This document shows positions 44,641 through 55,880 of a stretch of 64,000 bases of DNA, piece by piece. A program made the translations under genes and the position numbers. The notes beneath the pieces were generated by a model. That model was not told the origin of the DNA and searched no databases. It was given only the letters and a program-made list of their open reading frames with translations. Origin of the DNA: Norana najaformis. Lineage: Eukaryota > Annelida > Clitellata > Crassiclitellata > Hormogastridae. Each line of letters opens with the position of its first letter. Positions within the stretch are counted from its first letter, which is position 1. Location of the stretch: assembly GCA_964023275.1 (NCBI GenBank), contig OZ029923.1:10482738-10546737 (forward strand), written 5' to 3'.

Positions 44641-46210
44641 CAGGCCTATGTAAATATACAAGTGCCTAGGTCCTTTGTATATGTAAATGCATAGCTATGT
44701 ATGTTTTGAGTATATGTACGTGTACCTATGTATGAATATGTTGTTGACGAAGAGGTTTGGAGTTGGACGGTGTATAATAGAAAGGCGGTCAACTGTGTCG
44801 AAAGCATTTGGGAAGTCGCTGAAGTTGGTAAAGCATGGAGCTGGGCCTTCCAAATGCGAAACGCGGTATCTGTATTTCTTGCACGGGTTAGAATATGTGA
44901 CAGTAGCATTCTAGGTATGGAGATATTCTTTAATGTCTGTTTTGTGGCTGTGTATATCTGTCTCTATGTGTATGTTTTTCTGTCTGTCTGTCTGTTAGTC
45001 AGTCAGTCTGTCTGTCTGTCTCTGTGTGTCTGTCTGTCTGTCGTCTCTCAGTCTTACACGTTTGTGTGCCTGTGCGCGCTTGTGTATGTGTCTCTTACTC
45101 TATGTCTCTACGTCTGTCTTTATCCGTCTCTTTTTCTCTCACTCTTTCACTCTCTCTTGTATTTGTGCCGTATGAGTCTGTCTCTCTGTCTGTGTATCCG
45201 TCGCTCTCTGTGTTTCTCTCAGTCCTTCTTGATTTGTCTGTAAATTTCAATTGGCCTCATATTGCAAGTGACTGCGAAAACGTAGATAGTGGTATATAAA
45301 TAGATATTTCATTGAATAAACAGCTTTGTCGGTTGGTAGGTAAATGGTATAGAAGAGGTAAATTATTCGGTAGCTTCAGTCTGTGTATCGTGGACATTAT
45401 CGGGGTCATGAGGTCACGCGGCGCCTGACAAACTGTCACCGCTCAACGCATTCGAGCTGTCAGGTCATCGTATATAATTATATGCATATATACATATATA
45501 ATTTATAACATTATGCGTGCATTTATATATATATATATATATTACATATATATATATGTGATTGGGAGTTTTAAATGTTATAACGTCCGAATAACTGTTT
45601 CTCTCATAAATAACAAACTGCACCCAAACCGTTGTAACTGTAATAAGCGATCAATAGCGGCCTACTCGTTGGCAAGTGAAAGGGAAATGTGCACCTGGTG
45701 GGGTACGGTCACCTATCCAACGCTTCTGTAATGGCCGTTTTATATGGTTTTGACAGTGCTAAGTATCTTGTAATTGGTGTTAATGGGTTTGAATTGTATG
45801 TGATAACTGGTCCTTGTATAGGCTTTAATGGACATATTATGTGAAATGTAAATGTAAATCTCCGAAATTCTCAGTGCCATAGGCCTTTTGCTGGCGCTAT
45901 ATCAATGAAGTCCACAAAAGCCAAGTCTTTTTGGTCAATTTCGATGCCAGGTCAGAATCCGGGGAAGGTTTCGGTGGGCTGTGTAGGGCATTTCGCGACA
46001 GTCTAGTGGATCTGGGAGTTCAGGAAGGGGTGGGCAATTTGCCACAGTGGAGGTCTTGAATGGTGGACATCTTACGGATGCTAGGACCGTTAACGTCGAC
46101 CTTACACACGTTGCCTTATTTTACATGAAACTAATTTGCATATCAACTGTTAAATGATGGTTGTACGTTGGAAATTTCCTGTGACCTCTTTTGAACCCTC
46201 GCCCTCTAGT
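44641..46210. other. Spacer; TATA and (TCTG)n tracts, no gene
   Basis: 44460-44720 is rich in TATATACAT, 44975-45250 is TCTG/CTCT-type and 45465-45560 is TATA-rich. 45600-46200 is unique, with no exon seen. A 171-codon open frame (44728-45243) runs into the TCTG tract and is not credible. Confidence 0.5.
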
Positions 46211-46213
46211 GCC

Positions 46214-46370
46214 GTCCATTAAGGACGTCCGCAAACAGGAAAGGGAGGGGTAATGCCTAGTGCGGACAGATGCGGACACGGAGAGGTAGGGGCCCAAAGT
46301 AAGCCATTTTGCGGGATGCGGACACGGAGAGGTAGGGGCCCAAAGTAAGCCATTTTGCGGACGTGCTTAA
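46214..46370. mobile_element. Short inverted-repeat transposon (MITE) with a 46-bp internal duplication
   Basis: Ends are GCCGTCCATTAAGGACGTCC and a complementary GCGGACGTGCTTAATG. The inner block TGCGGACACGGAGAGGTAGG is repeated with a 46-base period (starts 46271 and 46317). It shares ends and interior with the longer element at 57234-58170. Confidence 0.75.
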
Positions 46371-46417
46371 TGATTGATCCCATTGACCATCGAGTCAAGA
46401 TTGATCCATTGTGGGTG

Positions 46418-46498
46418 GATGGAAGATCAGACGACGAGGGAGAGGACTAGACACTCCCCATCATTGCCGATGCTAAGAAAGTGAAGTCGCTAACACTA
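46418..46498 (+). mobile_element. Family 1 SINE, 3' fragment
   Basis: Contains GGAAGATCAGACGACGAGGG, AGAGGACTAGACACTCCCC and AAGTGAAGTCGCTAACAC, the 3' part of the SINE, 240 bases before the SAM exon. It is followed by a CTTCTTCTCC pyrimidine tract (46560-46655). Confidence 0.75.
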
Positions 46499-46735
46499 TA
46501 ATCGTTTTTCTTCGAGTCCTTCATCATTTTCATCATGATCATCATAATCATCATCTTTTTCTTCTTCTCAATCTGCGCTTCTCCTACTCTTTTTTTTCTC
46601 CTTCTTCTTCTCCTCCCCTCCCCCTCCTTTTCCTCTTCCTCTTCCTCCTTCTCCTCAGGGTGACCTTTATTATTCTTCACAGAATATTTTGTGGTCTTTA
46701 AAGCCATTAATGTTTTTATTTATCTCTTGTAGACT

Positions 46736-47019
46736 AATAAAAAGCTGAACCGATTTTGGATGCTATGGTCGGTTCCGTGATGACGTCAGCGCCCCGTGCG
46801 AATGACCTCCACGGTTTTCTGGCCAAGGCGAATCTGGAACGTTTCTACTACCGGCTGGAACATGAACTGAAACTGGATTCGGTTTCACGGTTGCGGGAAC
46901 TGAACGACTTCTCCGAACTGGTTGAAATGGGAATGACCAAGAAAGATATCGGGAATCTAAGGAAGCAGCTGAAGAAGGAAGACCACCCAAGTGGCACGTT
47001 CAGCCTTCTGCGGAATAAG
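46736..47019 (+). CDS. ACK-like exon: start codon and SAM-like domain
   Basis: The acceptor is CTCTTGTAG after a good pyrimidine tract. An in-frame TAA (46744-46746) precedes ATG 46765, so translation starts here, at 46765 or at ATG 46780. A short upstream ATG at 46760 (ATG CTA TGG … TGA) is out of frame and may act as a small uORF. The domain reads LHGFLAKANLERFYYRLEHE, then SRLRELNDFSELVEMGM and DIGNLRKQLKKE. Spacing of L, Y, RL, L, L, DL, GM and L follows the ACK SAM-like pattern (L..YF.RL…L…DL..IGM…..L). The donor is AAG|GTGGGC, directly followed by TTAGGG repeats. Confidence 0.8.
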
Positions 47020-50000
47020 GTGGGCCCAATGGTTAGGGTTAGGGGTTAGGGTTAGCGCTATGTCATCTTATATTGGGGAGGACGGGTCATTTCAAGCGGA
47101 ACCAAAACGTGGATTCCGTATGAGAATGTAAATTGCAATTTTTTGCCTGAGTGACTTACCAACTAACTAGCTTACTTACTTACGTACTAGCTGTCAGACC
47201 TACTGACTGACTGAATCACTGGCTTAATTATTGCATCCCTGACTGACTTACTGACTCGCTCGCTTACTGACTCACCGGACTGATGAACAAATGCATTAAT
47301 GAATTAACGAACGAATGAATTATTGAATCAATTAATTAGCAAATCCGTGAATTGATGAATCAATGAAAACTGAACAACTGACTAACTCTGGCCGAAAAGT
47401 AAACTAGTTTCGATATAAACCAAACAGCCAAAAGCGGTTTCCAAAGCAGCCCTTCAAACCAGTTAACAAAACTCATAACAAAATCTCAACCCGATCCATT
47501 GTTCCCTTTCACAGTCGAAACCGGTCAAGTCTGTTTCCACGGTCGCCCATATTCCGCCATCTACCGGCAAAACTACGCAACCAACGACCATTTCGAATTC
47601 CGGGAACCAGTTTGAGCCTGCAAAAGTCGGAAAATGTCCCAGGTACGCGCTTATCTATATTTCGTAGAACTATTGTCAGAAAAACCAGGCTATAATGTAC
47701 CGAATTCTGATTTATGGGAAAAATTCACAGTAATATAAACGGAACGCTGATCGACATGAAATATCTGCGGATATCGTAACACCCCTTTTAAGATAAATAA
47801 CCTTGATATAAATAAACTTAAGCTGCTCTAGATGGTGTTCACATTTCTTGAATGGGATTTCTGTGGCTTTGTGACGCAATTAGACAAAACAGTTTTGCAG
47901 TATTGGCGACATTAAATTAACTCTAACCCTAGACATTTTATGTATCCTTGGGATCTCGCTACACTAGTATCTGCTAAAACCGGACAATGCGTTATTCGTA
48001 AAGGCTATCAATAAAGCCTTGAAAATAAGGTTGTGAATAGTATGGATCCAGTGTTTTCATTACTGGTTGAGCGCGTAATGAAGTGTTTGAATAAATAAAT
48101 AGCGATATAAATAAATATCTTGTGGCTTCCAAGGTTGTTGACGTCGACCAAATCTTACTCTGTGTCAAAGATGTAGTCTCAGACTCGGCTTCTTGGTCTT
48201 GAGACGGTCTCGAGACGTGACTAGGGTCTCGTGTCGGGCATGTCCAGGACAGACTGGCCAACGTCTCCGTCTCGGTGCAGGGAGTCTTGGGTTTTGTCTC
48301 GGTTTCGCGTGTTGGGGTCCCTGGGACCCGGAGACCCTGGGTCTTGGTCTCGGTCTCGTCTCGAGCTCCGTGTCTAGGCCCCCGTGAGCATTCCTGTTCT
48401 ATACAAAATATATGGTCAAAATCTCAACACTAGTAATTCCAATGTTTAACGACATCTTATGGCATCAAAGGCCGTTGACGTCGCCCTCCTCCGTTTATCT
48501 TGGCTTGGGACTGGCACTACCCAACTAAAAAAGCATTGGCGGAGTTTAAAAAGTTTTCTTAACACTACTACTAGTAGTAGTTCCAGTGTTTAACGACATC
48601 TTATGACATCAAAGGCCGTTGACGTTGCCCTCCTCCTTTATCCAGGCTTGGGGCTGGCACTACCCTACTAAAGGCAGTGGCGGAGGTTAAAAGTTTCTCA
48701 ACACTATCTGGCGCCTTTGCCCTTTACAGTAAACCTTTTCCTTTTTGAAAAGGTTTCTGAAATTATCAGAAAGTATATTGAAGGTTCAAAAAATAGGAGA
48801 CATAACACACGATCCACAGTGGCCCAGCGGCTCTGTTGACTGGTATTAACATCGGCCACGCAGATTTTGAAACCAAGTAAGAGAGATCTAGGTTAGATTT
48901 CATGCGAGAATGATTTTAATGAAGCTTTCGATAGCATTAGCACCTGACTGTGAAACCTCTCGCTGTTGTCTTTGAGGTTTGGTTTTCACAGCGTTGCTCG
49001 AAAATCAGCAAAAGCAGCTGGTGGTTGAGCGAGAGAGCTAGAGAAAAATGGCGACTTTAGTTCGAATCCCACTGCACGGATTTAGGTCCTGATCTAGGTA
49101 TAGTAAGGTAGGGTGGGGTATGGTTAATCGGATACTCAAGGTCATAAGGAAAGCAAGGCAGGGTAGGGTGGGATAGGGTAGATAAAGGGTAAGGTAGGTT
49201 AAATCCAGGCAAATTAAGACAAAGTACGGTATGGTAGGGTATGGTAGGGTAGGGTATGATAAAGAATTGTAAGGTAAAGTAAGTTCCCTTACCTGCTTTA
49301 TAGAAACATGTCCCGCTAAATTGAATATTATTCCTTGTAATGCAATGTACTGTAAAATGTAATGGAATAAAACTGGCGTAGGATTCTAGCACCGGGCTAA
49401 ACTTTGTCGGGCGAAAACAAATTCTTTCCTGTGCACTCGAGCGAATCGCGTCGCTCAGATCGACATCTTGAGTCAATTTCGACCCGGGGTTAACTTGTCC
49501 ACAAAGGGTCGTGTCAACAGAGCCGAGGGTGACGAACTGGCGTAGGAGGCATTCAATAAGACGTGGATGTTTCTAAAAGGACTGAGGGCTTGACTCAAGG
49601 TTTAAGAGGTCGAAAGGACATTGATGCCCTGTGTGTACGGCGAGCTTTTGATACAGTTAGACTCGGTTTGGTATAGAGTCAAGTGCAGAGTATAGGTCGA
49701 GTTTTAACTTGGTGTGCGTTTACGCTTTACATTTTATACTTTACTGGGACGATGGTAGGCCTTTGTTGCGTTCATATAGATGTAAAATTCTGTAATTATA
49801 ATTGTAACTGCAATTGTAAAGAAAAATTTGTATATTGTTTAGGATTTCAGAAACCACTAGACTCAAACCTGACTGACCGATCGACTGACTGACTGATTAA
49901 CTGAACGACTGACTGAACGAACACGTGAATTACCGACTGACGCATTGCTCTATCAGCTGACTGACAAACTGAATGATCGATTGATTGACGTGCTGTCGTG

Positions 50001-53000
50001 GTTTGATTGACAGCTGCGAGGAGTCGGGTGGTAGCAGTGCGATTCGGGTGACATGGCTTCCTCAGGAAAGCTGCTGCAACAGGTGTAAACTCACTGCTAG
50101 AGCTAACTACAGTAAAACCCCCGAGAAAAGAGGTATCTATCCAATCTTCTCTGCTGCATTTACCGGCGCCATATAAATTAGATTATCGTTAGATATAAAG
50201 AGTTCTGAAGCGCCGTTACTGTTAAAAGGCGCTATATAAGTTATAGGGTATATAAAGCATGTTCGACGACCATGATGTGGTCGTGTGTTGCTCACCGCAT
50301 GCCGCTTTGTCTTAATTAAACTTCATCGTAAAGCGAAATTTGGTCGATAATTCTTACATGTTCAGACTGCTAATGGGATCGACTTGGACTTCCGGTGTTA
50401 CTTGCACGAGTTTGCCGTGGATTTCAGTTTCGGACGGTTTTTCCTGCTCGTGATTGTCGTTGGAATTGTCCATTAAGTATTCAAGGGATGACAGGTTCCA
50501 GATTGACGGTCGCGGTTCACGCCTACTGACTATGATGCTTTGGACAGTTTCGACCGTCTACCATAAAGAGATTCTACCATAGATAGGTTAGATAGAGATC
50601 GACGGGTTGTTCGACCTATGTCCGGGTCTTCTACCGCTTACGAGGGAAGGCGTTGGACGGTGGGGCTCTCGTGTACTGGGGACTCTATATCCGGTCGTAT
50701 TTGTACGTCTTTGACACATGACATTTTGTCATGTGTCAGCTCCGAATAGAAAGCTGTTGGTTGGGCTCAGCGTGTGTGTGCGAGGCTGCTGCTGGTGTCA
50801 GTTTTAGTTATCTGAACACTGCTTGCTAAATGACGAAATTTAACACCATTTTAGTCTAGCGTAGGTAGCGCCTTAGTGAGGTACTTCGAAGGCGCTATAT
50901 AATTGACCTTGTTACATATGCAAAGCAGAATAAGGTATATTGATGGGCTTAGTGCTGGCAATGGTGGTTATGGTAAACGTTATAGTGACAATGGTTATAA
51001 GACTGATAGTAATTTAAATAGTAATTATAGTGGTAACAGAAATCTGTAGTAACATTATGCAGAATGTGATAATTGTATTGAGTACGATGACGATGAAGAC
51101 GACGATGCAGATGAAGAAGGTGATGTTGATGATGAATTTAATCTTCTGCAGGCGCGCTGAAGCGAAGCATGAGCGCAGCAGCTGACCACGTGCCAAGCTG
51201 TCATCCATTGAACCGTGTCCAATCGACCGCGCATCCGTCGTGCATGAATGGACAACGACTCGCACTATGGCACGACGCAAAGTACGATCAAAAGATATCA
51301 TTTTTACGTTCTTGTTTCGGTTTCACTTTCAGTTTCGTGTTTCTTATTCCAGAGTAATGTGAGATAAATTTATGCGGCGTCTCTTTAAAAAACATTTATT
51401 TAGGTTTATTTGACTGTTGGAGTGTTTTGATTTTTGATATGCAAGTAAATTTATGGCTGTTTGAACTTTAGAGGTAACGCAGAATTTTCCAAACGGCTAA
51501 GTCTTCGCATCGACGACCCTCGTCAAAGAACGCCATCTGGAAAGGTCAGTTCAAAAGTATTTGGCCTTTTTATAAGAGATTTTAAAACGCCTTGAAATTT
51601 AAATTAAAATCGTTTAGTGCTCGCGGTGAAGCATTCTCGTACATTTATATTGCGTTTGTAGATCGTTATAATGTAATATGCTAAGCTAAAAGGTACTTAA
51701 AACAATTAATGAAGGTGTTTCAAAGGATACTATTTAGGACAATTACATGGAACGTTGTGACTTCAGAAATGCTCTATATAAACCATGCCTTGACGCAACT
51801 TCAGAGACGCTTATTTAAAAAAAACTTGGATTTGTTTTTGAAGTTCGTGAATTTCTTTAAATTTCGTGTTTTTCTGGCGAGAAAACATACTTTAGGCAGG
51901 TTAATTAAAATGATAATAATAATTTTAACAGAGATTTTCTGTCGTTGTCACGGTAATCGTAATCGTGCACTCGATATTTATACAGCACCCACGAAATCTA
52001 AGTCTTGAGAACTAGCTTATTCACAGGCGCTCAGTCAAAGCAAGATCGAAGACTCCGGCAGGCAAGCAAAGCGCTACGGTGGATGTTGTTTGGAATTGAA
52101 CCGGCAAGTGAGACAAGAGGAAGAATGAGCATATAGGATTTATGGAAGAGTTTTTTCAGTTTTAAGTGAAAGACCAGCGCAGAGATTGCAAGAGGTGAAG
52201 TGTTAGTGAGTTCATATGATGGGTCAAATAACTGAATTCTGGAGGACATTTATTCCAGAGGTGTGGTGGAGCTATTGGTATGAAGTGATGATGATAGTGT
52301 GATTTTTCGGGTGTAGAGCCAGACGGAAAACAAAGACTCAGAATTGTTATCGGCAATGACCGAAGTTCTTGCCGTCCTCGGAGGTCCTTCGCCGTTTTCC
52401 ACACCCGAGGCATCCAACCCACCAACCCTCACGGACCGTTCGCCCCTGATTGAGCTGGACAAGCCGTCCTTCGGGAATTCCTTCGACAACGTGGTTGCGG
52501 CGGACAACGGATCAATCAATCGCAACTCGAGCGAGGAAGGACTTCCAGGGCAAGCCGATAGGCAGCCAATGCAGCCGGTCGAGAAGCTGCCCGCTTCAGC
52601 TGGCGCCAGGCAATCGGAGGGGAAAAGAAGGAAGTGGTTTCCGCAACTCAGAGTGGTGAGTGTCTGGATGTGGTAGAATCAAATCTGCACTACATATAAA
52701 TTTATGTAGCGCCTTTATATTAATAATGGCTAGCCTGTATAATGTTAGAAGTAATGTAGAATACATACATATTTTATGCACATTTAAAACAATTATTAGT
52801 GTTTAATTTTATGCAGTTTATGAATTAATTAAATTTATACATTAAATACCATTTATAATTAGGTGCACTTTATAGTTTAATACAATTTAGAACTCTATAT
52901 ATTTGCATACAAATGTGGTATAAATGTCGATTAGGTATGCAAATGAGCAGGGTCAAGGTCAGACAGTCACTATAGAAAAACATGTACAAGTAAATTTACA

Positions 53001-55880
53001 TATACAATAAATGGAGCAGTCAGCAATCATTGTTATGTGATAACAGGATGACTTATGTTATAATAGGGTGACTTGTTATGTTGAGAATGTTATGTTACAT
53101 GATAACAGTGTGGCATGTTATGGTATACATACCAGTATATATTTTGAATGTGTGTATGTATGTGAACATTTATATAGCGCCTTTCAGGACCTCTTAAAAG
53201 TCCTGAAATTTATTGGATATGATGTTTTTTATTTCTGCATTTATTAAGCGCCACTGTCTAACAATTTATGGTGCTGAGCAGTTGTGAGTAAAGGACTTGT
53301 TCAAGGTCCACACACAGTAACCGTCTCACTGGAGGCTCAAACTCATACGCTTCATGTTACAAGCCGACCCTCTAAGCAATTGGCTACCATCCCCCAATTG
53401 TTAAGTTGTAGAATAACATCGCACCAATTTATATGATACATGTTATGTCATGCAGTAACAGGATGGCTTATGCTATGTTTGTTATTTTATAGTGTACTGG
53501 TGTGGCATGTTATGTTGTATATGTTATGTCATACAATAACACGATATTTGTATTTCATTAAATGAAAACAGAAAATTCCTGAAAATGACGATGTAAGACT
53601 CAGCCCGAAGTTGAACATCAAAAAGCTAACAGCAGCTGAGGAGCGCAAGATTGACGAAGCGCTCGAGCTTGCTGGCACCTTTGCTCGCCTTGGAACATCC
53701 GAGCATTTTGCCTCGACTCCAGGAGCTTCGTCAAAAGAGTCGAAGGAGTCACTGAGCTCAAGCACCGAGTCGCCGACTCACTTCCGTTTCGGTTTCTTCA
53801 AGATGCGCAGAGAGGAAAAGAAGACTTTTGCCGAGGAGCTGGCATCGCATCTCACTGACCCGAGCAGTCTGTTGACTCCAGAGGCTCTAGATGCGTATGA
53901 GAAACTCGTATCAAAAGGTGGACTCGGCACTGACGACAGCGGAAACTTAAAGAGTCGACCTGCCAAGCAGTCAACGCGGCAGGCTCATCGATTGAGTCTC
54001 CGGATGAAATTTTTCAGACATGCCCATCCCCAACGAAGCTCGCTGTCCGAGTCGGACAGCAGTGTTCCTTCACTGGATAGGAAACTGCCTGAAAATGTGA
54101 CTGGACATAGTAGATCGATGAGATTCGGTAGCACCGGCCGGACCGTGAAGAACCCATCGGACAAGCAGGACCTGTTTGTGTGGTTTGACAAAAATCCGCT
54201 GAACTCGTCAACAAAACGAGAAGAGAATCCGCGTCCAAAATCGCTGCAGTCCAGTTTCCACATTGATACCAGGGTCAACCAGTTTCCACTCGCAATGCCT
54301 GCACATAGTCCACCAATCTGTATGCCAATGGAAGCTGCTGCTTCAAAGATGCCAGGCACCCGACGTACTCCACCACCGCCCCCAACTGAAGAATTCTGTC
54401 CACCACCAGTGGTTCCACCACGCGTTCCGCTTCGTCGATCGACTGTAAATGCGAAACCGCGCCAGCGCCACTACCCTCTTCCTTCGGGTACCGCAGATAA
54501 GAAGCGCTGCTACTCTGAAGGCATGACATTTCCAGATGGTGCAAGGTTAAACCTACAATGCGACGTTCGATCGATATCCACTGATGATGGCCACTCCCTT
54601 TCATCAGAACCTCACTCAGCAACTGGACTGAATCAGCTTAACTCCACCCATGGTTCCAACGACAGTGTCTTTGACCACAGGTCCCCTGGGTCAACCACAT
54701 CGCAAGGAGTGGGTTCAGGAGGGGCTGGGAGCCTCGGACAGCACCGTCCGCTCAGCGCCAAGTACGGGAAGGTCAGTGTGGAACAGTTGGGGATTTCTGA
54801 CAAGAACGACCCATTCTGGATCAAGAACGCGACCCTTGACCTGTCAGAGTGTCACTCAGAGAGTGACCTGCTTCGGGAGGCCCTTACCCCAATTCCAGGG
54901 CGATATGAAACCTCGGACTGCATCAGCTATGAAGACCTTATGGAATTTGCCCTTGAGAACAGGTGAGATACCATTTACAAGTAAGAAACCAGTTAAAATG
55001 GGTAAACCAGTTGAAATTGAGAAACCTAGTACAGGTGAGAAAACAGTTCCAGGTGAGGAACCAATCACCGATGACAGAGCAGTTACCCAATACCACCTTA
55101 AAACACCCATTGTTTATTTTTTAAAATTCTGATATAGTAGTTGCTCTTCTGTTAAGTTAGATATCTTAATTAAAGTTAGCTTGAGCAATGTTATAAGATT
55201 AATGTCAAGTCATTTAGAATGTTTTCTATTTTCGTTTTAAAGGGGTAACGATGTCTGTGACGAAATTCGTGTTATGAGGAAGATGTTTTCCAATGATGTA
55301 AGTCTCTTCTTTCGGGTGCTCATAGATCTCACCCCAAACGTTTCTTTCCTATTTTGATTTCATTATTCATTTATCTATTTACGGCACTTGTTACACGCTC
55401 AAGGTCAGCAAATCTGAATCCGAGTCACTAGACAATTATGTATGCACCAATATGTGTTTGGCTATTTATATACCTCCTTTTAAGAAAATAAACAAAAGTG
55501 CTCGTGACACAGTTCACTCAGCAGACTCAAACCCAAAATCACTGGATTGCTGACCCAGTGCGATATTGCAAAACCACTGACTAGACTGAGTTGCCCAATT
55601 ATAGCTTATGTCGTACAGGTGGTAGCATCGATGATATGATCAATAAAATACAGTATTTAAGAAAATGTATATTATTTCTTTCCAGGTTACAGTCAGCGAT
55701 TGCATGGATGCACTGGTGGAGACAAGCTGGGACATCCACAGTGCGGTCAAACTCATCCGGCTTAAGCAATTACTCAGTGCTGGGTTGGGAACGCAGGAAC
55801 AGTGCAAGGAAGCTCTGATGGCCTCCAACTGGAACGTTGATGAGGCCGCTTCATTCCTGCTGGCCTCGTCTTCCGAGTGA
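46765..55880 (+). CDS. ACK/TNK-related protein with SAM-like and UBA domains but no visible kinase domain
   Basis: Exons: 46765-47019 (coding part), 47515-47642, 50014-50082 (less certain), 51472-51544, 52317-52655, 53572-54962, 55243-55297, 55686-55880. All phases join and give 834 residues (811 without the optional 69-nt exon). Residues about 15-72 resemble the N-terminal SAM-like domain of ACK/TNK kinases. Residues about 753-834 match the ACK C-terminal UBA pair. The middle is disordered, Ser/Pro-rich and basic, with a polyproline block near residues 552-580 (PPPPPTEEFCPPPVVPPRVP) that recalls the SH3-ligand regions of ACK and its kinase-less relative MIG6. In ACK the kinase, SH3 and CRIB domains sit between SAM and UBA; I see no HRD, DFG, SH3 or CRIB exon between 47019 and 55686. 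I infer a cytoplasmic ubiquitin-binding adaptor. Orthology (ACK that lost its kinase, or an independent duplicate) is open. Confidence 0.78.
47031..47056. repeat. Telomere-like TTAGGG units in the ACK-like intron
   Basis: GGTTAGGGTTAGGGGTTAGG: about four units lying 12 bases after the SAM exon donor. Short interstitial telomeric repeat. Confidence 0.7.
47515..47642 (+). CDS. ACK-like exon: Ser/Thr/Pro linker
   Basis: The acceptor is CCTTTCACAG and the donor CCCAG|GTACGC. It encodes SKPVKSVSTVAHIPPSTGKT and continues to KVGKCP, phase 0 to 2, joining the SAM exon directly. In ACK kinases the catalytic domain would start about here, but the sequence is low-complexity and has no glycine loop (GxGxFG). 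Confidence 0.72.
47643..48430. other. ACK-like intron sequence; no exon
   Basis: 48180-48370 is rich in GTCTCGGTCTCG/GGGTCT units. A 64-codon open frame there has no domain. I looked here for kinase motifs (glycine loop, HRDLAAR, DFG) in all frames by eye and found none. Confidence 0.5.
48436..48700 (-). repeat. TCCGCCACTGCCGTG element, two tandem copies
   Basis: Minus copies at 48440-48545 and 48590-48690, both preceded by CCAGTGTTTAACGACATCTT-type sequence, with about a 150-base spacing. A CTAGTAGTAGTT linker lies between them. Confidence 0.8.
48701..50013. other. ACK-like intron; GGTA satellite, otherwise featureless
   Basis: 49095-49285 is GGTAGGGTATGGTAGGGTAG-type, related to the GGTAA satellites of the AFAP1-like introns. 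49865-49990 is GACTGACTGA-type. No kinase-like exon. Confidence 0.5.
50014..50082 (+). CDS. Tentative ACK-like cassette exon (69 nt)
   Basis: TTGACAG precedes it and AACAG|GTGTAA follows it. In phase 2 it reads CEESGGSSAIRVTWLPQESC. Its length is a multiple of three, so the model stays in frame with or without it. The composition is unusual and no homologue is recalled. Another frame reads MASSGKLLQQ but does not join downstream. Confidence 0.4.
50083..51471. other. ACK-like intron with LINE-type tails
   Basis: 50165-50245 and 50880-50905 carry GGCGCCATATAAAT/AAGGCGCTATATAA tails. 50340-50860 is unique and GC-richer, but its frames are broken by stops. 50950-51140 is GAT/AAT-rich. Confidence 0.5.
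51472..52655 (+). CDS. ACK-like exons: basic motif and acidic/serine linker
   Basis: Exon 51472-51544 encodes GNAEFSKRLSLRIDDPRQRT-PSGK (acceptor CTTTAG, donor AAG|GTCAGT). Exon 52317-52655 (GTGTAG|…GTG|GTGAGT) starts SQTENKDSELLSAMTEVLAV, continues PSPFSTPEASNPPTLTDRSP, and ends KRRKWFPQLRV. RLSLR and TPSGK are kinase-site-like basic and proline-directed patches. The region is predicted disordered. A repeat copy (51953-52290) ends just before the second exon. Confidence 0.72.
51950..52290 (-). repeat. GATTAC-tailed repeat before exon 52317
   Basis: Minus copy with GTAATCGTAATCGTGCACTC, CTAGCTTATTCACAGGCGCT and AGTGAAAGACCAGCGCAGAG. It ends about 25 bases ahead of the 52317 acceptor, so the acceptor region may have been reshaped by the insertion. 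Confidence 0.75.
52656..53571. other. ACK-like intron; TTATGTTA-rich repeats
   Basis: 53025-53130 and 53440-53545 share ATAACAGGATGACTTATGTT and GTGTGGCATGTTATG blocks, a diverged tandem pair. 53240-53390 resembles a SINE fragment (CACTGGAGGCTCAAACTCAT). No exon. Confidence 0.5.
53572..54962 (+). CDS. ACK-like large exon: disordered, proline-rich central region
   Basis: The longest open exon in the window (1,391 nt; acceptor GAAAACAG, donor AACAG|GTGAGA). It begins KIPENDDVRLSPKLNIKKL and has a short charged helix (AAEERKIDEALELAGTFARL), a basic segment (RQAHRLSLRMKFFRHAH), PPPPPTEEFCPPPVVPPRVP and then PLRRSTVNAKPRQRHYPLP. It ends DPFWIKNATLDLSECHSESD and ISYEDLMEFALENR. The PPRVPLRR stretch is a class-type SH3 ligand like those of ACK and MIG6. 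The conserved-looking FWIKNATLDL and YEDLMEFA patches have no function I can name. Confidence 0.85.
55243..55880 (+). CDS. ACK-like exons: C-terminal UBA domains and stop
   Basis: Exon 55243-55297 encodes GNDVCDEIRVMRKMFSND. Exon 55686-55880 encodes VTVSDCMDALVETSWDIHSA and LKQLLSAGLGTQEQCKEAL, then ASNWNVDEAASFLLASSSE and TGA. The second part follows the ACK1 UBA pattern QL..GL......C...L....WN...A...LL, and the first part fits the preceding ACK helix pair (TTEECQAAL…GW…AA). ACK1's UBA binds ubiquitin and controls its own turnover after EGF receptor activation; here I infer ubiquitin binding. Donor and acceptor (GAT|GTAAGT, TTTCCAG) are strong. Confidence 0.85.

Noticed and set aside
44728..45243. 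171-codon frame
   Set aside because: Second half is a TCTG repeat read-out; first half has no recognisable domain.
47020..52316. Possible hidden tyrosine-kinase exons in the ACK-like introns
   Set aside because: Looked by eye for a glycine loop, HRDLAAR, DFG and APE-type motifs in the sense frames; none seen. This is a visual search and not a profile search.
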